From Alphaproteobacteria bacterium UBA6149 (GTDB lineage: Bacteria > Pseudomonadota > Alphaproteobacteria > Rickettsiales > UBA998), in NCBI GenBank assembly GCA_002423155.1, contig DIUV01000034.1:1-10028 (forward strand): a stretch of 10,028 nt of DNA, read 5' to 3'. Below, piece by piece: positions 1 through 6,579 of the stretch (position 1 is its first letter; every line of letters starts with the position of its first letter). Made by a program: the position numbers and the translations under genes. The notes under the pieces are model-generated. The model saw only the letters and a program-made list of their open reading frames with translations, did no database searches and had not been told where the DNA came from.

Positions 1-60
1 GTATTTTCCAGCTTTTTTACAACCAACAACATCTCTCCTGTGGATACTTCCCTCACCCCG

Positions 61-84
61 TCCCTCTCCCAGAGGGAGAGGGGG
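61..84. repeat. Short GC-rich palindromic intergenic repeat
   Basis: A perfect 9-bp inverted repeat, CCCTCTCCC (62-70) and GGGAGAGGG (74-82), is separated by a 3-nt loop. It sits in a C-rich/G-rich tract in otherwise AT-rich intergenic DNA. This form of palindrome is a common dispersed intergenic element in proteobacterial genomes. It lacks a T-tract on either side, so I do not call it a terminator. Copy number in the genome cannot be judged from this window. Confidence 0.6.
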
Positions 85-149
85 CAGTCCGCGTTTCATT
101 TTTAAGTCCTGTTTACACAAATACATCATAAACTGGCAGTATTGTTGAT

Positions 150-277
150 GTAAATATAACAACAGCTTATCTTTATTGGACAGTAGTGCGTGCAGACGGG
201 AATCTCTTTCAACTCAAACGAGGTGCTCGCAAGCGTAAAAAGAGATTCCCGTCTGCACGGGAATGATGATGGAGAGA
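150..277 (+). repeat. Dispersed intergenic repeat, copy A (with long hairpin)
   Basis: Positions 150-190 match the reverse complement of 9988-10028 at 37 of 41 bases. This is a repeat family with one copy near each edge of the window, in opposite orientations. In copy A the core is followed by a 20-bp perfect inverted repeat (190-209 with 239-258, 29-nt loop), then a tail GGGAATGATGATGGAGAG (260-277). The tail resembles GGGGATGACGACGGAGAG in copy B. Copy B lacks the long hairpin. No coding potential is seen. The gene-free stretch 1-353 holds this element, the palindrome at 61-84, and nothing else I can recognise. Confidence 0.75.
190..258. repeat. 20-bp perfect inverted repeat (hairpin inside copy A)
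   Basis: Arms GTGCAGACGGGAATCTCTTT (190-209) and its exact reverse complement (239-258) enclose 29 nt. The right arm continues into ACGGG, so CCCGT-CTGC-ACGGG (248-261) can form a smaller alternative hairpin. There is no T-tract after either arm. It is most likely part of a dispersed palindromic element or a non-autonomous mobile element rather than a regulatory structure of cas9. Confidence 0.75.
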
Positions 278-353
278 AATTTTGGGAAATAAATAATTCC
301 TAATCAATAGCTTCACAATATTAACTGCACTGTCGTGTAGTGTGATATATCAA

Positions 354-449
354 TAAAAAAGCAGGCCGCAGCCTGCTTTTTGGTAAAACATTTGGTGTCC
401 ATAAGGACTTATTAACGGCTAGGCACGATCTCCCAATCATATATTACGT
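354..449 (-). ncRNA. tracrRNA of the type II-C CRISPR-Cas system
   Basis: Plus-strand bases 412-447 match the crRNA-strand repeat at 28 of 36 positions, so a minus-strand transcript carries the anti-repeat. Predicted pairing with crRNA repeat positions 4-11, 13-15 and 17-27 is perfect, with bulges at 12 and 16. Downstream in the RNA come the sequence UUAAUAAGUCC, resembling the CAAUAAGGCC stretch of the Neisseria tracrRNA, a small GUCC/GGAC hairpin (408-397), and a strong terminator (381-355). A consensus -10 TATAAT lies on the minus strand at 461-456, placing the 5' end near 449 and giving about 96 nt. The RNA would guide crRNA processing and load crRNA into Cas9. It is divergent from cas9. 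The exact 5' end is inferred. Confidence 0.88.
355..381 (-). terminator. Rho-independent terminator of tracrRNA
   Basis: An 11-bp perfect stem (356-366 with 371-381) has a GC-rich core GCAGGC/GCCTGC and a 4-nt loop. On the minus strand the transcript ends in a run of U (complement of the six A at 355-360). In type II tracrRNAs the terminator hairpin also serves as a Cas9-binding 3' stem. The stem is A/T symmetric, so it could also stop plus-strand transcription entering from the left. Confidence 0.9.
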
Positions 450-455
450 GTAATA

Positions 456-461
456 ATTATA
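456..461 (-). promoter_or_regulatory. -10 box of the tracrRNA promoter
   Basis: The minus strand reads TATAAT here, a full match to the sigma70 -10 consensus, ending 7 nt before the proposed tracrRNA start. No good -35 is evident: ATTGTT at 16-nt spacing or TTGTTG at 15 nt are weak candidates. The position immediately upstream of the anti-repeat is the main support. Confidence 0.55.
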
Positions 462-487
462 TTGCTTTTGCCGTTACAACAATACAC

Positions 488-516
488 TTGCAAGTTGCAA
501 ACTATCAGGTTTTAAT
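488..516 (+). promoter_or_regulatory. Candidate cas9 operon promoter with overlapping palindrome
   Basis: TTGCAA (488-493), a 17-nt gap, then TTTAAT (511-516) match the sigma70 boxes at 4/6 and 5/6 and would start transcription near 523, about 38 nt before cas9. The -35 lies inside a perfect 10-bp palindrome ACTTGCAAGT (486-495). TGCAAGTTG occurs twice (489-497 and 523-531). These are possible operator sites, but no regulator is encoded in the window. Confidence 0.4.
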
Positions 517-560
517 AACTCCTGCAAGTTGTTTTTTGAAAAAATCAGGAGTGAATTATC

Positions 561-3500
561 ATGACAAATTATGCTTTAGGACTGGATATGGGAACTAGTT
601 CAATTGGCTGGGCAACTATTGCCCTTGCGGATGATGGGGAACCATTAGGATTATTAGATTGGAGCGCACGGATTTTTCCTAGTGGGAGAGAGGATAAAAC
701 CAACGAACCATTAGCCGCAGCAAGGCGTATGGCACACGGGATAAGTCGCCGGACAGATAGAATTAAAATGCGGCGGCGCAATCTTTTGAAGCAAATGGTG
801 AAATATGGGTTAATGCCAGCCGATGTTACACAACAAAAAGCTTTAGAAATTATTGAACCGCTTAAACTGCGCAATCAAGGGGTTACCCAGTCTTTAGATA
901 TTCATAGTTTTGGGCGGGCTTTGTTTCATCTTCAGCAGCGGCGTGGATTTCAAAGTAATCGTAAAGACAGTGACGAGGAGTCTAAAGGAGCAATTGCCAG
1001 TGCCAGCAATGATTTGCAAGGTGCCTTAACTGCGCAGAATATTACCTTGGGGCAGTTTTTGTATTTTCGTCAACAACAGGGAAAAACTACTCGTGCCACC
1101 AAGAAATTCGCAGGTACTAAAGTGGAGTATGATTATTATCCCACTCGCTCGATGGTGCAGAATGAATTTGAAAAATTATGGGATACGCAGAAAAAACATC
1201 ATCCAAATATACTAACTCAAGAAGCATACGATGCTATTTATAAAGCTATTTTTTATCAACGCCCACTAAAAGCTCAACCACGCGGAAAATGTTTGTTTTT
1301 TAATAATGAAGACCGTCTGCCTGCGGCAATGCCTTCGGCACAGCGTTTTCGGATTTTGAAAGAAATACAAAATATTCGCATCAAGGGAACTGCGCATCCT
1401 GCAAATGGCACGCCGCTTACTCCGCAGCAAAAGCAAAAATTATTTGATGCTCTTTGTTTACAAAAGGAAATGAAGGAAGAAAAAATAAAATCATTACTAA
1501 ATATCGCCTCACAAGATAGTATTAATCTTTTTGCAAAAGGCGTGCGGGAAAAACTCCAAGGTGATGAAACAGCAGCGGAAATGCGCCGTGAAGCAGGCAA
1601 GGAAAAAGAAGGCAGCACAAAAAAGCCATCCAAAGGACGTTATGGGAAAGACTGGGATAATCTTTCATTAGCACAGCAAGATGCTATTGTAGGATTATTA
1701 ACGGATACGATTGAGAAAATTACTGAAAAAGGCACAAAACGCCTGTTAAATGATGAAGAAATAGTCAGCATATTGATTGAAGAGCATGGTCTTTCAGCCA
1801 CACAGGCAGAAGATGTGCTAAATGCCAAACTAAATAATAATTTGCTTAAATATGGTGCCACCATGGTGAGTAAATTACTGCCCTTATTAGAATCGGGCAT
1901 GTCGGAATATGAGGCAATTACCTCATTAGGTTATAATCATAGTATGAAGTTTACGGGTGAGTTGTTAGATGAATTACCCTATTACGGAGCAATTGAAGAT
2001 TTGCGGGCGCATATAGTGCCAATGCCTAATGCTTCCGATTTGATGGTAAAACAATATGGAAGAGTAAGTAATCCTACCGTACATGTGGCACTTAACCAAT
2101 TGCGCAAGCTGATTAATCAGTTAGTTGCACGTTATGGAACTCACCCAACTTACATCAATTTAGAAATGGTGCGGGAGCTTAAAAAAGGGCAAAAAGAAAT
2201 AAATGAAATCAATAAAAATATTAACATCAACACCAGTGAAAGGAAAAAAATTACGGAAGAAATAGAAGCACATGGACAAGAGGCAACTCCACATTTTATT
2301 GCAAAAATGAAATTATGGAGTGAATTGGATGCGCAACCACAAAATCGCACCTGTGTTTATACTGGGCGGAACATTTGCATTGCGGATGTACTTTCAGAGC
2401 GCACAGAAATTGAGCATATTCTGCCTCGCTCTCGTACCCTCGATGATACGGCAGCGAATAAAACGCTTACCTTTAGAGAAATTAATGCCGCAAAAGGTAA
2501 CGCCACGCCTTATGAATTTTTTTCTGCCACAAAAGAACTTTTTGGCAAAACCATTAGCTATGATGATGTATGGGAGCGAGCTAATAGTCTGAAAGCTAGT
2601 AAAAAATGGCGTTTTTCTAAAGATGCAATGGAGGTGTTTGAAAGCAAAGCGAAGAAAATTATTCTGGGTGGTTCGCTGGATGGAAACGTAAATACCGAGC
2701 TGGAAAATGTTGCGGCGCGGCATCTGGTAGATACTAGTTATATTGCTAAATTTGCTAAGAAATATGTGGCTTATAGCTGTAAGAAAGGTGAAAACGGAGT
2801 GATGGCAACTCCGGGAACATTAACGGGGTTATTGCGTAAAGCTTGGGGGTTGAATCATCTGATTGCACAAACTAATGAAAAAGATCGTAGCGATCATCGG
2901 CATCATGCAGTGGATGCATTGGTAATTGCGCTGACGACTCGCAGCATGGTCAAGCGCGTAGCGGATGCATCAAAACGCTCAGAAGTTAAAGGGGTTAGCC
3001 TAGTAAAAGAAATCTTGCCACCATGGGATAATTTTGCCCTACCTGCTTTAAAAGCACGTTGCGACGAGATTATTATCTCGCACAAGCCTGACCATGGCTC
3101 ACCCGCACAAGGATTTGGCACTACAGGGCAATTACATAAAGATACAGCTTATGGGCTTACCAAAATTGCGCCACAAAAAAAAGGCTATGGGGTATTTGTA
3201 ACCCGTTGGACGGCGGATAGTTTTAAAAAGGTCAAAGACTTAGAAGATATTCGGGATATAAGACTAAGAGAAACGATAAAATCCTATATTTCAAGGTCTT
3301 TAGGAGATTGTCCCATAGAAAATGTTTCAGATAAAGAGGTGGCTCGTCTGGTTGCGCAATATATGCTGGAAAAAGGTATTAAAGGTATTCGTTGCTTAGA
3401 GGAACGACCTTTAGAAGTGATGATACCTATCCAACACCAGCAAACGAAAGAAGCATATAAATATTTTGTTGGTGGAAGCAATCATTGTGCAGAAATTTAC

Positions 3501-3875
3501 ATGACCAGCACAGGAAAATTAGCAGGAAAATGGCAGATTGAAATTATTTCTACATTTAACGCTAATCAAAAAGGCTTTGTGCCTAAATGGCGAAAAGAGT
3601 TTCCCGATGCTCATCTGGTTATGCGGTTGCATGGGAATGATATGGTTGCTTATGATGATGGGAATGGGAAAAGTGTTATTTGTAGAGTACGTAAAATTAG
3701 TGCAGATGGTAGAGTTTTTATCGTGCCACATGCAACAACATCTCCCACTAGAATTGATAAGGAAACTATAGGAAGAAGTCCTTCCGTTTATCAGCAGATG
3801 AATTTACGCAAAGTAAGCGTCCGCATTGATGGAGTGGTATTTGATCCACAAAACCCAACCAGCAAGGAGGTTTAA
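561..3875 (+). CDS. cas9: Type II-C CRISPR-associated endonuclease Cas9
   Basis: This is the RNA-guided DNA endonuclease that cuts both strands of a target matched by crRNA and flanked by a PAM. The length, 1104 aa, fits compact II-C Cas9 proteins such as the Neisseria enzyme. Visible parts in order: RuvC-I with D9 (LGLDMGTSSIGW), an arginine-rich bridge helix at about 52-79, a helical recognition lobe, RuvC-II with E535 (INLEMVREL), the HNH domain with E618-H619 and N642 (EIEHILPRSRTLDD, then FREINAAKGN), RuvC-III with H782 and D785 (HRHHAVDAL), and a C-terminal PAM-interacting region. All nuclease residues are present; the residue before the HNH histidine is Glu where Neisseria Cas9 has Asp. 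The start is fixed by AGGAG at 547-551, 9 nt before ATG. It leads the cas9-cas1-cas2 operon; cas1 starts 3 nt after its stop. The PAM cannot be read from the sequence. Confidence 0.97.
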   Translation: MTNYALGLDMGTSSIGWATIALADDGEPLGLLDWSARIFPSGREDKTNEPLAAARRMAHGISRRTDRIKMRRRNLLKQMVKYGLMPADVTQQKALEIIEPLKLRNQGVTQSLDIHSFGRALFHLQQRRGFQSNRKDSDEESKGAIASASNDLQGALTAQNITLGQFLYFRQQQGKTTRATKKFAGTKVEYDYYPTRSMVQNEFEKLWDTQKKHHPNILTQEAYDAIYKAIFYQRPLKAQPRGKCLFFNNEDRLPAAMPSAQRFRILKEIQNIRIKGTAHPANGTPLTPQQKQKLFDALCLQKEMKEEKIKSLLNIASQDSINLFAKGVREKLQGDETAAEMRREAGKEKEGSTKKPSKGRYGKDWDNLSLAQQDAIVGLLTDTIEKITEKGTKRLLNDEEIVSILIEEHGLSATQAEDVLNAKLNNNLLKYGATMVSKLLPLLESGMSEYEAITSLGYNHSMKFTGELLDELPYYGAIEDLRAHIVPMPNASDLMVKQYGRVSNPTVHVALNQLRKLINQLVARYGTHPTYINLEMVRELKKGQKEINEINKNININTSERKKITEEIEAHGQEATPHFIAKMKLWSELDAQPQNRTCVYTGRNICIADVLSERTEIEHILPRSRTLDDTAANKTLTFREINAAKGNATPYEFFSATKELFGKTISYDDVWERANSLKASKKWRFSKDAMEVFESKAKKIILGGSLDGNVNTELENVAARHLVDTSYIAKFAKKYVAYSCKKGENGVMATPGTLTGLLRKAWGLNHLIAQTNEKDRSDHRHHAVDALVIALTTRSMVKRVADASKRSEVKGVSLVKEILPPWDNFALPALKARCDEIIISHKPDHGSPAQGFGTTGQLHKDTAYGLTKIAPQKKGYGVFVTRWTADSFKKVKDLEDIRDIRLRETIKSYISRSLGDCPIENVSDKEVARLVAQYMLEKGIKGIRCLEERPLEVMIPIQHQQTKEAYKYFVGGSNHCAEIYMTSTGKLAGKWQIEIISTFNANQKGFVPKWRKEFPDAHLVMRLHGNDMVAYDDGNGKSVICRVRKISADGRVFIVPHATTSPTRIDKETIGRSPSVYQQMNLRKVSVRIDGVVFDPQNPTSKEV

Positions 3876-3878
3876 ACC

Positions 3879-4811
3879 ATGTTGGGGCGGGTGGTAGAAA
3901 TTGCACAAGAAGGGCGGCATCTCTCGGTTTGTCGTGGGTTTATGTTGGTTTCGGATAAGGAAGAGGGAGAAATTGCACGAATCGCTTTAGACGATATTGC
4001 TATTATTTTAGCTCATGCTTATCAAATGACTTACAGCAACACATTATTGCAAGAATGTTGTTCTCGGGGCATTGCCTTTGTATTTACGGGGAAAAATCAT
4101 CATCCTGCTGGTTTTTTGTGGCCTGCGGAGCAGCATCATGAACAATCAGGAATTATGGGCGATCAATTATCTGCCTCCGCCCCTTTACGCAAGCAACTTT
4201 GGAAAATGATAATACAGGCAAAAATCAGGCTACAGGCAGAACAGCTCGCTGTACTCCGTCAGCCTGAATCCGCATTGGTAGAAATGGCACGCCGAGTTCG
4301 CTCGGGCGATCCCGATAATCTGGAAGCACAGGCGGCAAGGCGCTATTGGCCATTGATGATGGGGGAGGGCTTCACCAGAAATCGCAGCACTCCCGATGCA
4401 CTTAATGCTATGTTGAATTATGGTTACGCAATTTTACGAGCCACTACTGCACGTGCTATTATGGCAGCGGGATTGCATCCTGCTTTTGGCATTCACCATT
4501 GTAGTCGCCAAAATACCATGCCCTTAGCGGATGATATTATGGAACCCTTTAGACCAGCAGTTGACCGAATAGTACGGCAATTAGCTAGCGAAAATGTTAT
4601 AGAAGAATTAGGAAAACCCCAAAAAGAAATTTTGGCAGGTTTGCATTTGCAAGATTGCACCGTAGAAGGGCAAACTTCTCCTTTGGGGTTAGCAATATTG
4701 CGGGTGGCAACCAGCTTAGCGCGCTCCTATCGTGAGCAGAAACCCTTAATTGTGTTACCCGACAGCCTTTATCCACCTCGGCAGGGGAGTCTTACCCCAT
4801 GCAATCTTTAA
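3879..4811 (+). CDS. cas1: CRISPR integrase subunit Cas1 (type II)
   Basis: Cas1 is the metal-dependent integrase that, with Cas2, inserts new spacers at the array. The length, 310 aa, is usual for type II Cas1. Active-site residues are visible: E149 (NLEAQAARRYWP), the H206-H207 pair (PAFGIHHCSRQN) and E222 (LADDIMEPFRP). The RBS AAGGAGG lies in the last codons of cas9, and the ATG follows the cas9 stop by 3 nt, so translation is probably coupled. The 3' end overlaps cas2 by 13 nt. With no csn2 or cas4 nearby, adaptation here should depend on Cas1, Cas2 and probably Cas9 and tracrRNA, as reported for type II systems. The gene looks intact. Confidence 0.96.
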   Translation: MLGRVVEIAQEGRHLSVCRGFMLVSDKEEGEIARIALDDIAIILAHAYQMTYSNTLLQECCSRGIAFVFTGKNHHPAGFLWPAEQHHEQSGIMGDQLSASAPLRKQLWKMIIQAKIRLQAEQLAVLRQPESALVEMARRVRSGDPDNLEAQAARRYWPLMMGEGFTRNRSTPDALNAMLNYGYAILRATTARAIMAAGLHPAFGIHHCSRQNTMPLADDIMEPFRPAVDRIVRQLASENVIEELGKPQKEILAGLHLQDCTVEGQTSPLGLAILRVATSLARSYREQKPLIVLPDSLYPPRQGSLTPCNL

Positions 4812-5131
4812 GCGCGTATCGTATTATGTGGTTGATTTGTATGTTTGATTTGCCAGTAGGCACCAGAAAGGAGCGCAAAAAAGCCACAGGTTTCAGAAAT
4901 CTTTTATTAGATGAAGGATTTGAGATGGCACAATTCTCCGTCTATATGCGCCATTTACCAACTCGCGAACGCGCAGATTTCCTTACTAAAAGAGTAATGG
5001 GGCAGGTGCCGCCTAATGGTAAAGTGACGATTATAACTATAACGGACAAACAATTTGCAGAAATCGCTTCATATCATAATCTGCGAGCAGAGAAACCCGT
5101 AAAAAAAATGGAACAATTGGTACTGTTATGA
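4799..5131 (+). CDS. cas2: CRISPR-associated protein Cas2 (type II)
   Basis: Cas2 is a small dimeric protein that bridges two Cas1 dimers in the spacer-integration complex. It has 110 aa with a ferredoxin-like fold. The first beta strand RIMWLICMFDLPV carries the conserved D17, followed by the family hallmark stretch GFRNLLLDEGFEMAQFSVY typical of type II-C Cas2. The ATG at 4799 is supported by AGGGGAG (4783-4789) and by homologues that begin a few residues before the MW of strand 1. The 13-nt overlap with cas1 is normal operon packing rather than a frameshift. The next element is the CRISPR array, 73 bp downstream, and it is transcribed toward this gene. Confidence 0.95.
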   Translation: MQSLSAYRIMWLICMFDLPVGTRKERKKATGFRNLLLDEGFEMAQFSVYMRHLPTRERADFLTKRVMGQVPPNGKVTIITITDKQFAEIASYHNLRAEKPVKKMEQLVLL

Positions 5132-5163
5132 GGGTTTTTTGGAGAGTTTCTCATAAAATAAAA

Positions 5164-5197
5164 GGCGTAAAATGCTTATTTTTTAGCACTTTACGCC
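5164..5197 (-). terminator. Terminator hairpin between cas2 and the array (ends crRNA transcription)
   Basis: GGCGTAAA (5164-5171) pairs with TTTACGCC (5190-5197). An inner TGCT/AGCA stem continues after one A-C mismatch, leaving an 8-nt loop. On the minus strand the hairpin is followed by CTTTTATTTTATG, the U-rich tail of an intrinsic terminator. On the plus strand no T-tract follows. It therefore fits termination of array transcripts, which run toward cas2, and it would prevent antisense transcription into the cas genes. Confidence 0.75.
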
Positions 5198-5204
5198 AAT
5201 ATCT

Positions 5205-5232
5205 ATTATAGACGATTGGGAGATGGTGTCTA
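5205..5232 (-). promoter_or_regulatory. Repeat-internal crRNA promoter (one copy per repeat)
   Basis: On the minus strand each intact repeat contains TAGACA (repeat positions 9-14; 5/6 of the -35 consensus), 16 nt, then TATAAT (positions 31-36; full -10 consensus). The coordinates given are those of the copy in the cas2-proximal repeat; the same promoter recurs in every repeat. Transcription would begin about 7 nt into the following spacer, leaving roughly 23-24 nt of guide. In Neisseria type II-C arrays repeat-internal promoters work in the same way (established knowledge). In the degenerate repeat the -10 is intact and the -35 is TGGATA. Confidence 0.75.
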
Positions 5233-5701
5233 GCCGTAACATCAATGGATAGCAACCGCGATGTTGATATATTATAGACGATTGGGAGATGGTGTCTAGC
5301 CGTAACGGTGTAGAATTTCATATAAAAGGCACAAAATTATAGACGATTGGGAGATGGTGTCTAGCCGTAACTTGCAACATATACCGAAAAAGATGAAGAA
5401 GATTATAGACGATTGGGAGATGGTGTCTAGCCGTAACTTACTCACAAGGTGACGGCGCATGTTTTGAATTATAGACGATTGGGAGATGGTGTCTAGCCGT
5501 AACTGAATATTTATGAACGGCTTGCGACAATTCCATTATAGACGATTGGGAGATGGTGTCTAGCCGTAACTAAAGCACCAGTTTCAGCATCACGATAAAA
5601 TTATAGACGATTGGGAGATGGTGTCTAGCCGTAACCTGGTTGCTTTCATTGCAAAACCAAACGTGATTATAGACGATTGGGAGATGGTATCCAGCGGTAG
5701 C
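5205..5701 (-). CRISPR. CRISPR array, 8 repeats and 7 spacers (type II-C), crRNA strand minus
   Basis: Repeats of 36 nt start at 5205, 5271, 5336, 5402, 5468, 5535, 5600 and 5666. The first seven are identical; the eighth (5666-5701) has four substitutions in its right half. Spacers are 30, 29, 30, 30, 31, 29 and 30 nt, all different. Read on the minus strand the repeat begins GTTACGGCTAGACACC and ends in TATAAT, the GTT...AAT form of II-C repeats. The tracrRNA anti-repeat complements this strand, so crRNAs are minus-strand. The cas2-side end has intact repeats and the tRNA side has the decayed one, which suggests new spacers enter at the cas2 end. No spacer matches any other part of the window by eye. 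Confidence 0.97.
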
Positions 5702-5723
5702 ACTATTATTTATATGGATGTTT

Positions 5724-5825
5724 AAAAAAAAGATTGGCTGGGGCACCAGGATTCGAACCTGGGGATGGCGGTACCAAAAACCGCTGCCTTACCGCTTGGC
5801 TATGCCCCAATATTTGCAATCTTTT
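5724..5825 (-). terminator. Candidate leader-trailer paired terminator around tRNA-Gln
   Basis: In the pre-tRNA, leader AAAAGATTG (5825-5817) is the exact complement of trailer CAATCTTTT (5736-5728), which overlaps the CA of the CCA end. The trailer runs into eight consecutive U (5731-5724). Pairing would add a 9-bp stem outside the tRNA, followed by a U-tract, which resembles an intrinsic terminator. It competes with the mature CCA end. This could insulate the array from tRNA transcription. The function is inferred. Confidence 0.4.
5735..5809 (-). tRNA. tRNA-Gln (anticodon UUG)
   Basis: The minus strand folds into a full cloverleaf. The acceptor stem is TGGGGCA/TGCCCCA, including the U1-A72 pair typical of bacterial tRNA-Gln. 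The anticodon stem GCGGT/ACCGC has loop TTTTGGT, giving anticodon UUG. The T-arm is CCAGG-TTCGAAT-CCTGG. Discriminator G and a genomically encoded CCA (5737-5735) follow. It lies 33 bp upstream, in its own direction, of the degenerate CRISPR repeat, so read-through would enter the array. Eight T follow shortly after the CCA on this strand. Confidence 0.97.
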
Positions 5826-5880
5826 ATTTCAGAGGTTTGCCCTGAAAGGAGAGTTCTTTTACACAAAAGATTTGCATAGT

Positions 5881-6570
5881 TCAATCATATTCTTTCAGTG
5901 AAGATATTTTTCTTAAATCTGCCGCGGCGAGGGTGGTTTCGCCTTTGCTTTGGTAAAGCTGGCTGCGTAATTCCAGGGCTTCTTGGTTTTTGCTGTATAA
6001 ATCCAGTGCTTTGCTGAAATCGGCGATGGCTAATTCTGGCTCGTTATTTTGTAAAAATATTTTTCCGCGTTGGCAATGTGCTTGCGAGGCGGTTTGGTGA
6101 TATTGGTTGTGGTCTTGGTGGGATAATTGAATTGCTTGATAAAAATCAATTTCTGCCTGCGCATAATCTTGTATGGAAAAATATAATTTTCCTTTGGCGA
6201 AGTAGCTGTTGCTGTGTGTGGGGTCTAGTTCTATTGCTTGGTTTAGCAGGGTGAGGGCGGTTTGGAAGTCTGCGGTTAAGCTGGCATCGTGCAGGGCGGA
6301 GCTGGTGGTTGGTTCTTTGCCGATAGATTGGCAGAACTCGGCATCTGATTCTGGGTGTTTGGTGTATTGCAGGGGAAGTTGCAGGTAATTTTCTGGATGG
6401 TTCTTTAAGGCGAGAGCAGCTTGGTTGAAATGGTCTTGGAAAATCGCTTTAGTACAAGCTTCTTCTGCTTCTGTGAGCTTATTTTGGGCAAGATAAGTGA
6501 CGCTGAACCATAAATATTGGGCGGAGGCTTGATAATGATAATAATGGTGGTATAGGTCACAATCTAACAT
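5881..6570 (-). CDS. Tetratricopeptide-repeat protein, function unknown
   Basis: The 229-aa protein has no signal peptide or membrane segment that I can see. TPR-like helix pairs are visible at about 16-49 (LAQNKLTEAEEACTKAI), 100-118 (second helix only, ALTLLNQAIELDPTHS), 119-152 (SYFAKGKLYF then AEIDFYQAIQL), 162-195 (HCQRGKIFLQ then AIADFSKALDLY) and 196-226. TPRs mediate protein-protein contact; no enzymatic domain is present, so the partner is unknown. The N-terminus is rich in His and Tyr (LYHHYYHYQ). There is no Shine-Dalgarno before the ATG at 6570, and the nearest -10-like box would start the mRNA only a few nt upstream, so it may be leaderless. It is divergent from the ferredoxin--NADP+ reductase gene and upstream of tRNA-Gln on the same strand, but a link to CRISPR is not indicated. 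Confidence 0.75.
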   Translation of the reverse strand: MLDCDLYHHYYHYQASAQYLWFSVTYLAQNKLTEAEEACTKAIFQDHFNQAALALKNHPENYLQLPLQYTKHPESDAEFCQSIGKEPTTSSALHDASLTADFQTALTLLNQAIELDPTHSNSYFAKGKLYFSIQDYAQAEIDFYQAIQLSHQDHNQYHQTASQAHCQRGKIFLQNNEPELAIADFSKALDLYSKNQEALELRSQLYQSKGETTLAAADLRKISSLKEYD

Positions 6571-6579
6571 AAAACTAAT

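Noticed and set aside
61..258. The repeats at 61-84 and 190-258 as a second CRISPR array or leader.
   Set aside because: They are inverted, not regularly spaced direct repeats, and share no sequence with the array repeat.
2320..2592. A 90-codon plus-strand open frame inside cas9, and others such as 3538-3771 and the minus-strand frames under cas9.
   Set aside because: They lie wholly within the intact cas9 reading frame, have no recognisable domains, and look like shadows.
4799..4811. The cas1/cas2 overlap as a sign of a frameshift.
   Set aside because: Both proteins are full length with complete motifs, and cas2 has its own SD; this is normal operon overlap.
5126..5156. TTATGAG/CTCATAA inverted repeat at the cas2 stop as a cas operon terminator.
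   Set aside because: The stem is short and AT-rich and is not followed by T on the plus strand.
5702..5734. A separate array promoter between the tRNA and the degenerate repeat (TATAAA at 5714-5709 on the minus strand).
   Set aside because: No -35 at a useful distance; the region is AT-rich by chance and repeats already hold better promoters.
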